A stretch of DNA of 64,000 bases. Source: Siderastrea radians. Lineage: Eukaryota; Cnidaria; Anthozoa; Scleractinia; Rhizangiidae. Positions 34,650 to 48,700 of this stretch are shown here, in pieces (positions within the stretch are counted from its first letter, which is position 1; each line of letters begins with the position of its first letter). The notes beneath the pieces were generated by a model that saw only the letters and a list, made by a program, of their open reading frames with translations, was not told where the DNA came from and did not search any database. The stretch spans positions 11,665,701-11,729,700 of the forward strand of contig OZ024888.1 of the NCBI GenBank assembly GCA_964017195.1. The letters run 5' to 3'. The position numbers and the translations under genes are program-made.

Positions 34650-37600
34650 ATGCGTTTGAACCAAAGCACTTGCTTAGTATTCCTGAGGACTGGCAAAAAT
34701 AGTAACACTGAATAAAGTGAAATACTTGGTCCACTGAGAAAACTACGGCCGCTAAATACAACTGGATCCTAAGGTAAACGAGTTTCGAGAACTTTTTATT
34801 GATCTCCAATGAAAATGCCGATGGTGTAAATCAATTACCACGGCTTGGTTGGCTACTTTTCTTATATAAACAGAAATCAAAAGGCGATGTAGTTACAAGG
34901 TCGCGTATCTGCTTTCCTTTTTTGCCCTGATTGCGAAAAGCCATTTATGCTCCGTTTTATATTACCTTTAATGGGACCCCGTTTAAGAAACAAAAATCCT
35001 TGGAGATATTCGTTAAGTTAAGTAAGTTATCGTATTTTACCGATGAAAATATTCAATAAAAAGGTAAGGGATTAGTTTTGTGTAGGGAAAGAAGAATGTG
35101 GACTGCATACCGACACCAGTTTGTTAATCAACCAGCGAAAGCTCCACGCGGTAAGCACAATTTTCTGGGTTACATTTGGGTCAGTTGCGGTTGGTCGTAA
35201 AAGTGATTTTGCCTGAGTAGATTCATCGCAAATTGGCCCTGTATGTTTAACACTGTTTATACAAGAACGAAGTACAAGTAATAGGTCACGTTTACCACAC
35301 GAACAAGATAAACATTGAAAAAATGCTTTTAAAAGTCACGCAGAATGCCCATGCGCACGTCATTCTGGTTGACCGAGGATTAAGAAGAATTAGCGCTGCT
35401 CACGAACTTTTGTTTGGACATAAACTTCGATACTTAAAATAACTTTTTGCCACATTATAAACAACATCACGGGAAAGTACTGCTCAATAGCTTTCGTTTG
35501 AATTATCACACGCCAGGTTATATTTAACTTGAGCCCATTTTACCTTATTCGAGATTTGACTCTTTTTCGTGTTTCCCTCGAGGTTTTAGAGAAGAGAACG
35601 ACTGTTTTGCAAATTATCAGAGTAGTCGAATTTAATTTCCTCATAGCCACTGATGAAGGTAAAGTTGTGTCCATAGGAACTTACTTTTCTTGATTATATC
35701 GGTTAAACTTACCATGTATTTACGAGAAGTCGATCTTGAGATGGTATACCCGACCACAATGCAGTTTGCCGGTGTGGAGATTACTGAGACCCGCAACTAG
35801 AAATACTAGAAATATTGACATTAGTAAATCATATCAAAGCACATCATGTGAAGCTGGTTTGACCCTAACACGGGTGTACAACTGAAATAACTAGTTTTGT
35901 CATGCTCATGAACACTGCATACCTACTACGTTTTTTGACAGAAATTCACCTCTTACGATCTCAGCCGATAAAAGCCCGAAACGTGCATTCAGTGGGCTGT
36001 CGGCTTTTCTTTCAATGTAATCAGTCCACAGTGTCGGACGTCGAAAGACAGGCCGGTCGCTCAAAAATAAGGCAAGTACTTGTTGGGGTCATTCAAGATG
36101 TCAACGCAGAATGTATTCGATTTGCTTTTTATGTAGTGTAAACAAACCTATTTGTCATAATATGACACAAGCGTTTGTTTGCAGACGGATTACGCACATT
36201 GAAAATTCTTCGCTTTCCAAGTAACTGAATACTGACTTAGTGCTTTGAACTTTGTGAAGGGCAATAGAAACATCTTGCACGATCCACCACATTTTGAATT
36301 CTTCAGCCCCCCTTACCCACCCCCCCCCTTCCCGCCTCTATTATTTTTGTCCTGTCCCGTCCCTATCATACGACCAGTTCTGTATCCACACCTTGCAACC
36401 CACCTTCTTCTTAAGGGTGCTCTCTGAAATTTTGAAGGAGTTTTACAACATAATTATTAACAATTATAATTAACATAATTCATTAATAGCATAATTATTG
36501 GAATTTAAGGAAACACACACAAAAAAGAGTCAGCATTGTCTACTAGTATTTCATAAGTCTTATAAAACAATGCTATAAATGTCTTTGGCAACGATTGGCC
36601 AGAATGGAAACGGATTGCAACTTCAAAAATTGAGCCACTTAACTTTTTCCCAGTTCTTCCCTTACGTCTCGGGAAAACCGGAAAACATAGCGATTACGAT
36701 TTGCTGCCCCTTTAAGAAAATAAATTGCTGCCTTGATGTTCTAGGAGTATTTCATGTACGAGATAGCGTTATTATTTTTTTCTAATTTTATTATAATAAA
36801 AAGGTAAACGTACAAACCAAACCAAAATGAATGATTTTTTTTTCTGCAACCTAAACTTCTTTTGCTTCGAAAATGACGAAACTCTATACTGCCTCTTTCA
36901 AACCAATAGGAAAAGGAAAGAAAGGAAAGAAATCATCAAGGACGGGTCAGTGGGGGAAGCTCAATGTCCCAGCCGAGATGACATTAACTATCTAGTTATA
37001 CCGATTCATCGCTCTTCAAATTACACATCTCTTTATTGAAATGGTTTCTGGAACAACTGATTTTGATGAGTCTGAGTAATCGAAGGCCAATAGCAGAAAG
37101 TCTCCATTGGAAGAAAAGCCAATTAATACATATTTCTCCCGGACCATAAAACACAGCATCCATCGGGATCGAAGAAAGATTAGAATCAGGCTAATATCTT
37201 TTAGTGAGCTAGGGGGCAGGTGAAGATTTTCTCTCTCTTTTTAATTTAAGAATAGAAATCACAAGTTTAAGGGGTAAATGGAATCAGCATTAAAAAATCC
37301 ACCTAGCCAAGACCGCGTATGTGACCTTTCTTTTTTAAATCAAAAATACATTATATTTAGAATGGTACTTGCTGCATTTAGAAACCCCAACCCTGAGAAT
37401 GTCACACGTTCGTTTTTACCTATCAAAATTAGACTTATTATATTTTTCACGTTCTTAAAAAGTAACTAACTGCAAAGCTATTAAATACTACTGCTTTCCT
37501 AGGGAACTTTACTCAGACGCACAGACGTTCAGTTGACGATGTCGTGTCGACAGGAAAGAATCGTACTTTACTTAAAATTTAAAATGAAGCAGACTGCGAA

Positions 37601-38508
37601 CGTCGTACAAAATTTGATCCCGATTTTACAGGTTAAAGAGCTACAGCGACGACGTGATTCGTCAAATCTTGAAGAATAAAACTAGCCATTTAGTGTTCTA
37701 ACTAGTTTGTTATCGGTACGGTCAGTGTTCATCATCCTTGCCGCTTTGTGTTGGATTACGACTTCTCCCACTGCTTATTTAGATTTCAAGATTGACATTG
37801 AAAATAACAATTATACAAAGATGCATTCTGTGGCATAAGTTGATGTTACAGAAGACTTTATTAGCACACAATTTGCACGTTGCGAGACAGCCAAGTTGCA
37901 TGATGGGCGTAACATGGCTCGGACAACGTTTATTGCAACTTGTCTCGCTCTCGACGGTGCAGAACAGCGCAAAAGGACTGGCACGAGGACTCGCTCCACG
38001 AAACGTTGCAATACAAGTTGCAGGAAACACTACACAACGCTTAAAAAAATTCATTTTAATGTTCCGAGAATCGTTGCGAAAAGTAGAGCGAATTCTACTT
38101 TGCGCAAGGATAAAGATAAAGATAATTTATTTTGCGTCAGGAACACAGGGAGTGGTTGCCCAATCTCCCGATCCAGGGGCTCATGATACAAGTGTTTGAC
38201 GAAAAAAAATCTATGAAAAAAGCTAACTAAAAAACCAAGAACAAATTTATACAGCTAGTTAGTTAATTGCAACAACTAAAAGATGCAAGAAATGTTCGCA
38301 GGATATGTTCACTAGATTTTTTAACGTGCAGCGTGTATCGCATCTAATTATGACACAAGCGCCACCAATTGCCTGATGTAACGTATATAGGATATAATTC
38401 ATTTATGTAGCCTAACACATAGCCCCTCAATTTGCAACTTATACAACAACTAATTCACTGATTTTCCGATGATCCTTTTTAGCTTGATAATCCGTACCCA
38501 AAAATCAA

Positions 38509-38574
<66 letters not shown>

Positions 38575-40262
38575 TTTAAAGGTTATAAATACCTGGTGAT
38601 CTAGCACTGATAAGACACCTGGATATTTTTTTGTAGGTTATAAAAGAAGAACAGGTTTTGCCACATTACAGTAAAAATATTTTATGAAAAGATGGTAACA
38701 GGAAAATAATCGACCAATACACAAAAGAAAACAAAATTGCGGAATTCAACAGAATTATTTTTAACTTTGTACTTTAATCAAAATTGGGTGAGATCTTATC
38801 ATAAAAGTCTTAAGACATTTATAAAATTCAATTGACACGGACCGGATAAAACGTTTTAATATCTGGCCGGTGGTTTTATCTGGAAATTTGTCAATCGTAT
38901 CTTTACGTCACAATGTAACACGGTCGACAAATCGACCACGTTTTTTACAACAAAATCGTTACCAAAAGTTAGACACGCGGTCAGATTTGTACGTTCCTTT
39001 TTTTCCCTCTCCTTGTTGACAGGTGATCTCTATACCACCCCATCCAGGCCAAATTTATGCTATTTAGTGAAGTTCGAATTCGTTAGCGAGTGCATTTTGA
39101 CGCGGCCGTAAAATATGTCACCAAACGCAAAACACAGTGAGTGATTTTACAAAAACAAAAATGAAAACATCGTGAATATTTGTTTCCTTCTCTGTTTTAG
39201 TCAAATTTGCTATTTTATTAATTTGTGATTGAGATCCATAGCACTGTAACAGGAACCTTTTTTTCATTTGAAAACACCTTGATCATTTAAGTCGTAGCAC
39301 TGTCATGCGCGTTTTGTTTTAGGTTTCTGCAACAATGGCCCTTCGGGAAAGTTAATCCAAACGATTGTTCAGTCATCGACCTCTCCGCTATAATTACGTT
39401 AAGAGAGCTTTCTTATGAATTATTTTTTTTACCCTATATCTGAGATAAGCACAAGCTTTGCCATTGCCTTTGCGACAAGTGGCTTTAGCTCCGTGTTTTA
39501 TGTAAGTACCGTTAGAAGGGGAAATATACAACACTTCCTGGCACCGTGAAGCAAAGAGATTAAAGAAAAAGAAAACAATTCCAAAGAAAACGCAGTCACA
39601 CATTAAGTCACTTGTCTTTTCATAGCAAACATAGGTATCGTTAAATTCGATAAAAGACTCCGATTGACCTCAACGAGCAATTAATGCACTAATTAAGGTA
39701 CTCTTTTTAAAAGCGCGATTCCCAAGAGACATTTATGTATATACGTTACTATAAACGTACCTGTTGTTTTACTCCCAATTTGCTTACTTTTTAAAAGTTA
39801 TATCGCTTGTCCAGTTTTTAGTGCACGGTCGTCTTTCCACAAGCTTTTAAAAAGCAATTTTATATTAATTTATGTTGAAATTAATATACGGCTTTATAAC
39901 CGAGAATACGGCTTTTATCACTTGTTTCACGGACCACTTACCAGCAAGACAACTTCAATTACATCACTCCAAACAATTCATTTGGACGTTTTTTATTAGC
40001 TCTTGGAGAACTGATTTGCATAATCCTTGATAACAAAAGTCCGAAAACTAAAACAAAACTGGCCAGACTTAATGGTACGTGTGTAGTTGCCGCAATGTCG
40101 TGATCATAAGCACACCAAAGGTTACTGGCGAAATCAGAATTGGTTCGCGTATAGCTTGCGATCATTTTAAGAAAAATATAGTTGCTGCGGTGTTCTCTCT
40201 TCAATACTGGATCGATAGAAGACGCGAAAAGCTTTTGGCTTGTAAGTGTTGTGAAAACAAAT
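34650..40262. other. Shared upstream region between the divergent Eph-like genes
   Basis: About 5.6 kb with no convincing gene. It presumably holds both promoters; I could not define either from motif alone. It includes a 135-residue open frame at 37792-38199 with no recognisable domain, and a (TA)n tract at 38526-38571. Confidence 0.55.
38526..38571. repeat. (TA)n microsatellite
   Basis: About 23 TA units after an A-tract, between the two Eph-like genes. Confidence 0.9.
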
Positions 40263-43200
40263 ATGAATACAAAGTGCTACGATAAAATTTTTGGCGTAGT
40301 ACTCGTTGTGTTTCTTTGCGGACAGAATTTTATGGCGGAGGGAGAAAAAGGTTTGTACGGCACAATTTAGCTTGATTCAATTGTGTACAATGTGCTTTTA
40401 TTCCATTTCTAATAGCTGACTAATACGCTAATAGTAATGCGTACGATTGTCTCTTAAAATTGATTTATGTCTAATTCACGTTTCAGCAATTCTCTTGCAC
40501 AAAAACCAGAACTCGTCATGGCATTGGTTGACACGTTTCGAGTTTGGCCCATGGAGTGGGGTAAGTGTAAGGAAAAAAAGCCAAATTGAGACTCATCACC
40601 CCCGCTTAATTTAACCTTGTTAAACTCACACGTTTTTATGTGTGTTGCTGGGAGAGGGTCTTGTCCCATTCGGGAATTTTTTCGGAACTTCTTGATTTAT
40701 TTATGCCTTCACACTATAAGCGTACAAGATAACACAAATTTGAACCTTTTTCTATCTGGCTGATATCCTTTTCAAAGGGAAATTTTACCGTGGGAAAGCA
40801 CGAATTTTGCTCCGCAAACACGCGGAAATAACAATGGCAACAGCATCGTTTTATTGCGGATAACAAGACAAAAATAAACAATAGTATACACTAGGTCAAA
40901 CAAGTTAATACTCTAGGTAGCTACGTAATCAGCTACGTGCTATTTTCTATGACAAGTTTGAATCTGTGTAACATCCACGACATCGACACTGAAAAGGCTA
41001 AACTGAGTTACAACGACAAATTATTTACTAAGGTCAAGCCAGTATGACTCCCAATGCAGCATTAAATACCAAGTGCACACAAACACAGTTTTTCTTATTA
41101 AAAACGTTTGAGAGCACTAAGCAACCTGATTTCATGTTTAAATTTAAGAACATTTTCAGTCATGTAGAGATAACAAAGAGGACAACTATACGCAATTTAT
41201 TGGCAACGGGAATATTTATTGGTAAATGTGTTCTCCGAAAAGTAAATACACATGAACAGTGATTGTCACTTGTAGATATAAAATTTGCGCGTCATGAATT
41301 TTGAACACAACAAAAGTCAACATAAAGAAAAAAAAACAACGTTTTTTTCTTCCTTAACACGTGTGTTTCAGAAATCACATCGGAATATACTTTTTGTATG
41401 TACTCATCATGGCTTTACACTTCTTCCTTGTCCCGTCAACGTAAAATGCGCCTCGAAAGGAATCCATTTCTTATTTTGCCAAAAAAATGTTGTTCTTCGT
41501 AAGCAGCAAATAATTGGTAGCTGCCAGTACAGCATTCTGTCTTGTAGTTTTAGTGGGCTACGCTGGTTACAGAATTGTATTAGGCAAATACATAAATGAA
41601 AACATTCATTGCTTCTATTCGAACTTATTTTGTTTGCCAATAAAATAAGAATTGTAAACAGACAAGCATACTTGTTAACGTTCCTAATCGCGTAATATTT
41701 TTGATTGATTAATTATTAAGTCACACAAATCCCGATGTCGAGCGTTATGCCATACAATTCAAGCTCAAACAACTGTGGATATTTTAGGGAGGCTACAAGT
41801 CTGAAGACCCCCTCGGTTATTTAACTCTCGAGTAATTGCTACCCCACCTCGAACTATTGTACCGTGACAAGCAGTATAGATAACGTTAGAAGTTCTAATA
41901 AAGTCCTTTTGTGGAGACTACAAAGGATCCAAGTCAAATTCGTATAATTTAAAAATTTGTATCTTAAAAGCAGCCAATGGTCCTTTTTAGAGCTATCATG
42001 TGGACATTTAGCATTGAAGATGGGAAACTGTTAAGTTTACAATTTGTGACAATCTGCCTCCTAAGATCATTCTGTTTGTTTGCGTAGCTACAGACGCAAT
42101 AAAGAACGTTCGCCTTGTAATGCGGCATGCGGCATGAGTGGATACTGGCTTCGTGTGCGTTCAATTCTTCAGCGTACACTGAGTGACGCAAAAGCGTTAT
42201 CCGGCCTAATGAGTTTAACGCTAAAAGCCAAATAGATGGTATGACAAAAGCCTTGACAACAATTTTACCAGGTTCTTTTTGTTTTTAATGTGCAGTTAAT
42301 GATGAGCATACAGGAACGCACATGACGTTCATATTAATTAAATAACTTTGCTGAGGCTTCTTTCTGCACGCAATACGAAATTTATACCTGCTGACCTACT
42401 AAGCCTCAGTTGCCCTCCTTTATTGTTTTCCATCACTATAAACTTGCTTGCGCCTTAACTGGATTTGAAACATGCGCTAGTCAGTCAGTTAGGAATGGAA
42501 TTAGTAGACTTGTAATAAACAACAAAACTGGCTTTAGACTTTAATATATCGAGTTGACGCGTTCCATTGGTTGATATAACTACATAAAACGAACATAGTC
42601 AGTATTTGCCACGTTTAAGGCACGCGCAGTCATACAATTGGACTCTAATCTACTTAAAAATATGCCAAACAAAATTTGCCCCGTTCAACGGTTCGTGCAT
42701 GGTACTGTAATTGCGGTAATTAACTGCTGACGATTCCTTTACGGAGTTTCCAAATGGTCGGTTTAAGTAGGTCAGTCACGTAATTAATTATTTTCTTATG
42801 ATCTACAATCTCTTTGCTAGTTGCCTAATTAATTTTGCGATTTTTTCTGCCAATTGTCCGTGCCTAATCCCCATTTCCACCCTGATCACAAAATTCAGTG
42901 TGCAAAGTCAATTGTTAAGACTTTTAATCTCTTTTATTTGTTGCCAGAAGAATTCAAGAAAACTCTAATTGCGTCCAAAACAACTGCTATGACGCCGTAA
43001 GATTGGAAAACCTTTTGAATTTCTCAACTACTAATAAATAGCTGGTGCACGTCTAAAGGAACGACGGTTAACTTCTCGTACTTTTCACACATGTACGAAA
43101 GAACAAAAGCCTCAAGAAAAGTTCAAATGTCAGTGGTCCGAAGAATTAGTTATGGTTCTTAACCTATGAAGAGTTCTGACTAAAGAAATTTTAAAAATCA

Positions 43201-45690
43201 GCATCCAGAAATTTTCATCAGCTTTGGAACGAATAAACAATCCACGAAACAAAGAGTACTGCATAGAGACATCACTCGGTAGTCGCCTCACGAACTAATC
43301 TCCATAACAAGTTTGTACTACACAAAAAGAAAATAACATCAGTATGTGCAGTGTACTCTAATGGTCAATTGGATCCACAGGCTATAACATTAGAATCACT
43401 TTAATTTTGCCGTGTTGTTTCAAATTAATTACAACTTAACGCGCAGTACAAACAGAAAAGTTCAAAAGCCAGTCTTTAAATCAGAACCTCTGGAGGTTAA
43501 ATCTTAATGTTATCTACTTTCCAGAAAAATGGCGTGTGTTATGTCAATTCTGTGTCTTCCTGGGGGCGGCAGGTGTAATTATTAAAGAGTCTTTGGTTCT
43601 TTCTTGCGAAACTTTTTTGTCGTGGATGCTAAAACGTATACCCCCTACTTAGATAGGTTAAAAAACAATTCACTCCACAGGTTATATGTCACGGTTTTAT
43701 TAAAACCAGTCCCTTTATGTGATTTCCATAAGTTTACAGGCTGTGCTACTGCCTTATTGATATCAATTGAATTCAGATTGACTTTGAAAAGAACGTCGAA
43801 CACAATCATTCTCCTAGTACTAGTTACTGGCACCGATACATATACATGTGTTTAGGATCGTAAGACAACTCTTTTTTATGTGAACAAAAAATAAGCATGT
43901 CCAGTAGACTAAAAAAAAGCACCGTTCAACTCCTGATTTGCCAATCAACAAAAGTTACGACCTCTGTCCAGTTCAACAAATGTTGTAGAGTGTATCGTTA
44001 TATGTTGAATGTTAAAATAGGTCACTCGACATGTCGAACGTGGTCTCACGCCGAAGAACCAGGATCTATATACCATTCAACAACATTTCACTGAGGTACC
44101 AAAGGAAGAAATTTTAAAAGCAAAGTACTGAAAATGTCGATGTCTTTTGTCTCGGATTGTTTTCAGGGCCTCTTAAAGGAAATGTGAAGAATTTAGGTAA
44201 GCAAGATTTGAGAAAAAGATCTGAAGAACGGAGTCTAATCTTTGAACTTTTGAACTGCTGTTGGCATTTCAGAAATGGTTGCTGACCTTATTATTCAATC
44301 CAAGGGACATACGTGTCCCTCCAAAGCCGAAATAAATTAATTTTCCCTAGTCCGAAAGTCTGACGCCATTTCGCCCTCACTTCGCCATAGGAAAGCCAGA
44401 ATTTTTTAGTCACAATGCATGCAGTCCGAATTTCGGAGACGGTTAAGACCTACGCAAAGGTCCCTTGTGGTGCCTCTGATTTCAACAAGTTGAAAGGTAA
44501 AAGAAAACATGAAGGAATTCATTTTGCCGCCAGGAAGTTTTAATGAATTAGTTTAGCACCAAATGTATGTCGAACTATTCTGAACCACGTGTCATTCGCT
44601 TACAGAACCAATCATAATAATGATTGTCTGCAAATTCAACATGGTGTCATAAAGAGTGGCTCAAAATGCTTAGTCGCTGTTTTGAGCATTTTTTATTTAT
44701 TTAAGTAAAACACCTCTTATCACTAACAGGGTTTTGGTGCTTAACGATTTTCTTTTTTTATAAACAGAATAATTTCTGTACAGAGTCTCCCATTGTCTCC
44801 TTTCGAAGATAACACCCATTCTCTTTTAGTAACTAATTAGTTCCTATACAATCCCGTTATAGCTATCGCGAAATAATCTAATGGCGTATGCCACTTAAAA
44901 AAATTGGCCTAATGTATACCCATTAGTTGATTTGACATAAAGGCTCCAATTAGATATAATGCTTCATAAAAGAAATATACTACCTACTTAACTCTATCCT
45001 TCTGAAATACGGTTCCGCTAAGTCTGCAAGAATTGTTCCTCCGAAAATTAGTTGGTGCCAGAATGTTAGGCGGCGACAATTTCACTGGAAGTGTAGAATT
45101 ATCTGCTTTGTAATGACAGACGGTTTTGATAACAACAATGCTAATAGAAATAATAGTCGAACAAGGTTTTGATGATTAAGAAGTAACCAAAAAATAACTC
45201 ATGCTATTTCGATCCTTACTTCTCAGTTAATTTGCGAGTGGTGACATGGAGTCGTTAAAATGATATTCGACTGTACTACCGCTGATTTTTATGCGTGTTC
45301 TATTTTAACTGAAGTGTTAATCGAATTAATTTAAATTGAACTAGCAAATAGACCCCTCCACGGTTGTTGTAGTTGTTGTTGTTGTTGTGTTTTTTTTTCC
45401 AACGTTTGACAAGGATCAGTTAGCGAAAATTAATCGACACTGCTACTGCTTGACTGAATGACTGGCTGACTGGCTGACCGACCGACCGACTGACCGACTT
45501 ACTGCACTAATGCCTTTTGTTTTCTTGGGGATGAATTTGCAAAAGTGTTGTCTACAACAGGTTGGCAAACGTTAAGGCACTTAAATCATAAGTCGCTTAT
45601 AAAAGCTGAGAATAATTAAAAGAGTGTCCAGTAAAAATAGTTTGATTGTTGTTAATGGCACGTGCAAAAAAAAAAACCAAAACTAAAAAA

Positions 45691-45756
<66 letters not shown>

Positions 45757-48700
45757 CAATTATTCAACGAGGGCGCGCTGGATATCGAATGATAGATAAC
45801 CAACGAGGCGCGTAGCGCCGAGTTGGTTATAATCATTTGCTATCCAGCAAGCCCGAGTAGAATAATTGTTTTATTAAAAACTTAACCACTATTAAAAAAA
45901 ATCAAGAAAGAACGGGAAAAATGAGAAAAGAAATTTAAACGGAACAAGAATCGCTCACATGACTGAACGAAAAAGGCGCCAAAACCTTGCGAAGTGTTGC
46001 AGCGTTTCATTGCAAAGCTGAATGAATCAATGAAAACTGCTCGAAAGTGAACAAAGTAGCACAAGTTTTGGAAAGAAATCTTCTAATTATTGGCTCTGAA
46101 ATATGGTACATGTTTGATTTTTCCTGAAACACTGTTGTTATCATCGTTCAAAGCGGATTGAAGCTGTACAATTTCACCATATTAGCTGCTGGAGTTGAAA
46201 CTGAACAAGTTTGTAATCTGTTCGCACAACGGAGCCATCATGTGCATGTTTCATCGAACTGAAGACAGAACAAATCTGAACTTGAAGAGGTAATTTCCAT
46301 GCAGCTCAGAAGCAAGATTACTGTAGTGAGGAACATTAGAAGTCACCATCATAGTTTGTTTAATGCAATGTGCAAAATGCAGTTGTTCTCGGTTTAGAGG
46401 TTGCGGACGGAATGGTAAGCATAAAAACAACATTCAAACAACTGGAAAAGCGATTCAACTCCGTTTACATGGCATCCGATTTCTATCTGAGCATTTGGAC
46501 CTGTTGGAACACAGAGCTACAACGAGTGCAGGTAAACCAGTGTCAATTTTGCGTGTTAAAGGCGAAAAAACTCTCGTCCTTCCTTCCTTCTTGGTAGTTT
46601 GCCGCTGTATTTTTTTAGTACTTGTTTAGACTGCTTCATGATTTTCGCACCGACTCGCCATGAATGTGTGATGGTTTTTATTAAATGCTCCTGCCCCATT
46701 TCACTGTGTTTTATTTTATGTATTGTCTTGATATTTTGAAGTGGAAAGCTTTCCTGATAAAACCTACCGTGTTTACAATTAATTTCTTTCATATATCGAT
46801 TGTCACGTCGATCATTAAAATTGAACAAACAATACTGTATTTATTCGATTAAACGCCGCCCTCGAATAAACGCCGCCCTCGATTAAGAGCCGCAGATGGA
46901 AGCAAAATTACAATAAACGCCGCCCTCGAATAAACGCCGCACCCAATCAGAGGAATGCGGCGTTTGTTCGAGGATTATAAGAAAAAAAAATAACAAGAAC
47001 GGTAAAACTCGGTAATCTACACATGAACGTTGTACATATCACAAGATAGACAATTATGATTCTATCTCAGCAAAAAAGCGAGACATTGGAACTTTAAACA
47101 TGTTTCTGTTTTACATAGTATTTACGAATGATTTACCGTAATTATTATCAGTGGTTTAAGAAATATGATTTTGAAATAAACGCCGCCCTCGAATAAACGC
47201 CGCCCTTGAACAAACGCCGCATCGGAAACGCTAAAAATTTAATAAACGCCGCGGCGTTTAATCGAGTAAATACGGTAGGTGTTATCACCAAGGCTTCAAA
47301 ATATCAAGACAAGACGTGAAATAAACACAGTGAAATGGGGCAGAAGCATTTAATAAAAACTATCACACATTCATGGCGAGTCGGTACGAAAATCACTAAG
47401 CAATCTAAACAAGTACTAAACAAACTACCAAGAAGGATTAGGAAGGGCGATTTTTTTCGGCTATAACACGCAAAATCGACACTGGTTTACCTGCACTCGT
47501 TGTAGGTCTGTGTTCCAACAGGTTCAAATGTTCAGATAGATATCGGATCCCATGTAAACGGAGTTGAATCGCTTTCCCAGTTGTTTGAGTGTTGTTTCAG
47601 TACCATTCCGTCCGCAACCTCTGAACCGAGAACAACTGCGTTTTGTGCTTTGCGTTTAACAAACTATGATGGCGAATTATAATGTTCCTCGCTACAGTAA
47701 TCTTGCTGCTGAGCTGCATAGAATTTATCTCTTCAAGTTCAAATTAGTTCTGTCCTCAGTTCGATCAAACACGCACATATGGCTCCGTTGTGCGAACGGA
47801 TTACAAACTTGTTCCGTTTCAACTCCAGCAGCTAATATGGTGAAATCGTACAGCTTCAATCCGCTTTGAACGATGATTACAACAATGTTTCAAACACGTA
47901 CAATATTGCAGAGCCAATAATTAGAAGATGTTGTCCCAAAACTTGTGCCACTTCGTTCACTTTCGAGCAGTTTCATTGATTCATTCAGGTTTGCAACGAA
48001 ACACTGCAAACACTTTGCAAGATTTTGGCGCCTTTTTCGCTCAGTCATGTGATCGATTCTTGTTCCCTTTTTCTCTCTTTTATCTCGTTTCTCCTTTTTT
48101 CCTTTCTTTCTTGACTGTTTTTTTAATAGCGGTTAAGTTTTTAACAAAACAATTATTCATTGCAGTGGTCACGTGACGCTAATAGCGGAGGATATACCGT
48201 GTGCGATATTTCCGAAACGGCAGCGAATCATACTGACAGTTGGCTTGTCTCAGAATACGTCGATTTACGAGACGCCAACGAAGTTCACCTGGAGATCGAG
48301 TTCATAATCAGACAGTGCCCTGCAGGATTTCCATACTGCAAAGAAAGTTTTAACGTTTACCAACTACAAACCAATGGGCCTTTGGTTAGTGGAGTCACAA
48401 AGGTGGATGTTCAATCTGGAAATTTCACCCTTGTCAACGCCGTTAATGCCACCCGTCTTTGGACGCCTGGAAATGAGTTGTACATTAACCGAGTAAACAT
48501 GACTTTTGCTGTTAATCGAGGGGGCGTTTACATTGCATTCCAAGACAGAGGCGCTTGCCTTGCGTTGATTTCCGTGACGTTATCGTACACTTACTGCCCC
48601 GACGTGATAAGCCACGGTGTCGTGCTAAAAGAAACGGCGGCGCCGTCCTCCAGCCAGAATTACATTTCAGTCAACGGCACCTGTTCTGACAGGGCTTCTC

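Noticed and set aside
37792..38199. 135-residue plus-strand frame between the Eph-like genes
   Set aside because: No recognisable domain or signal, overlapping open frames on both strands, and no splice context; it looks like a chance frame in GC-richer, possibly repetitive sequence.
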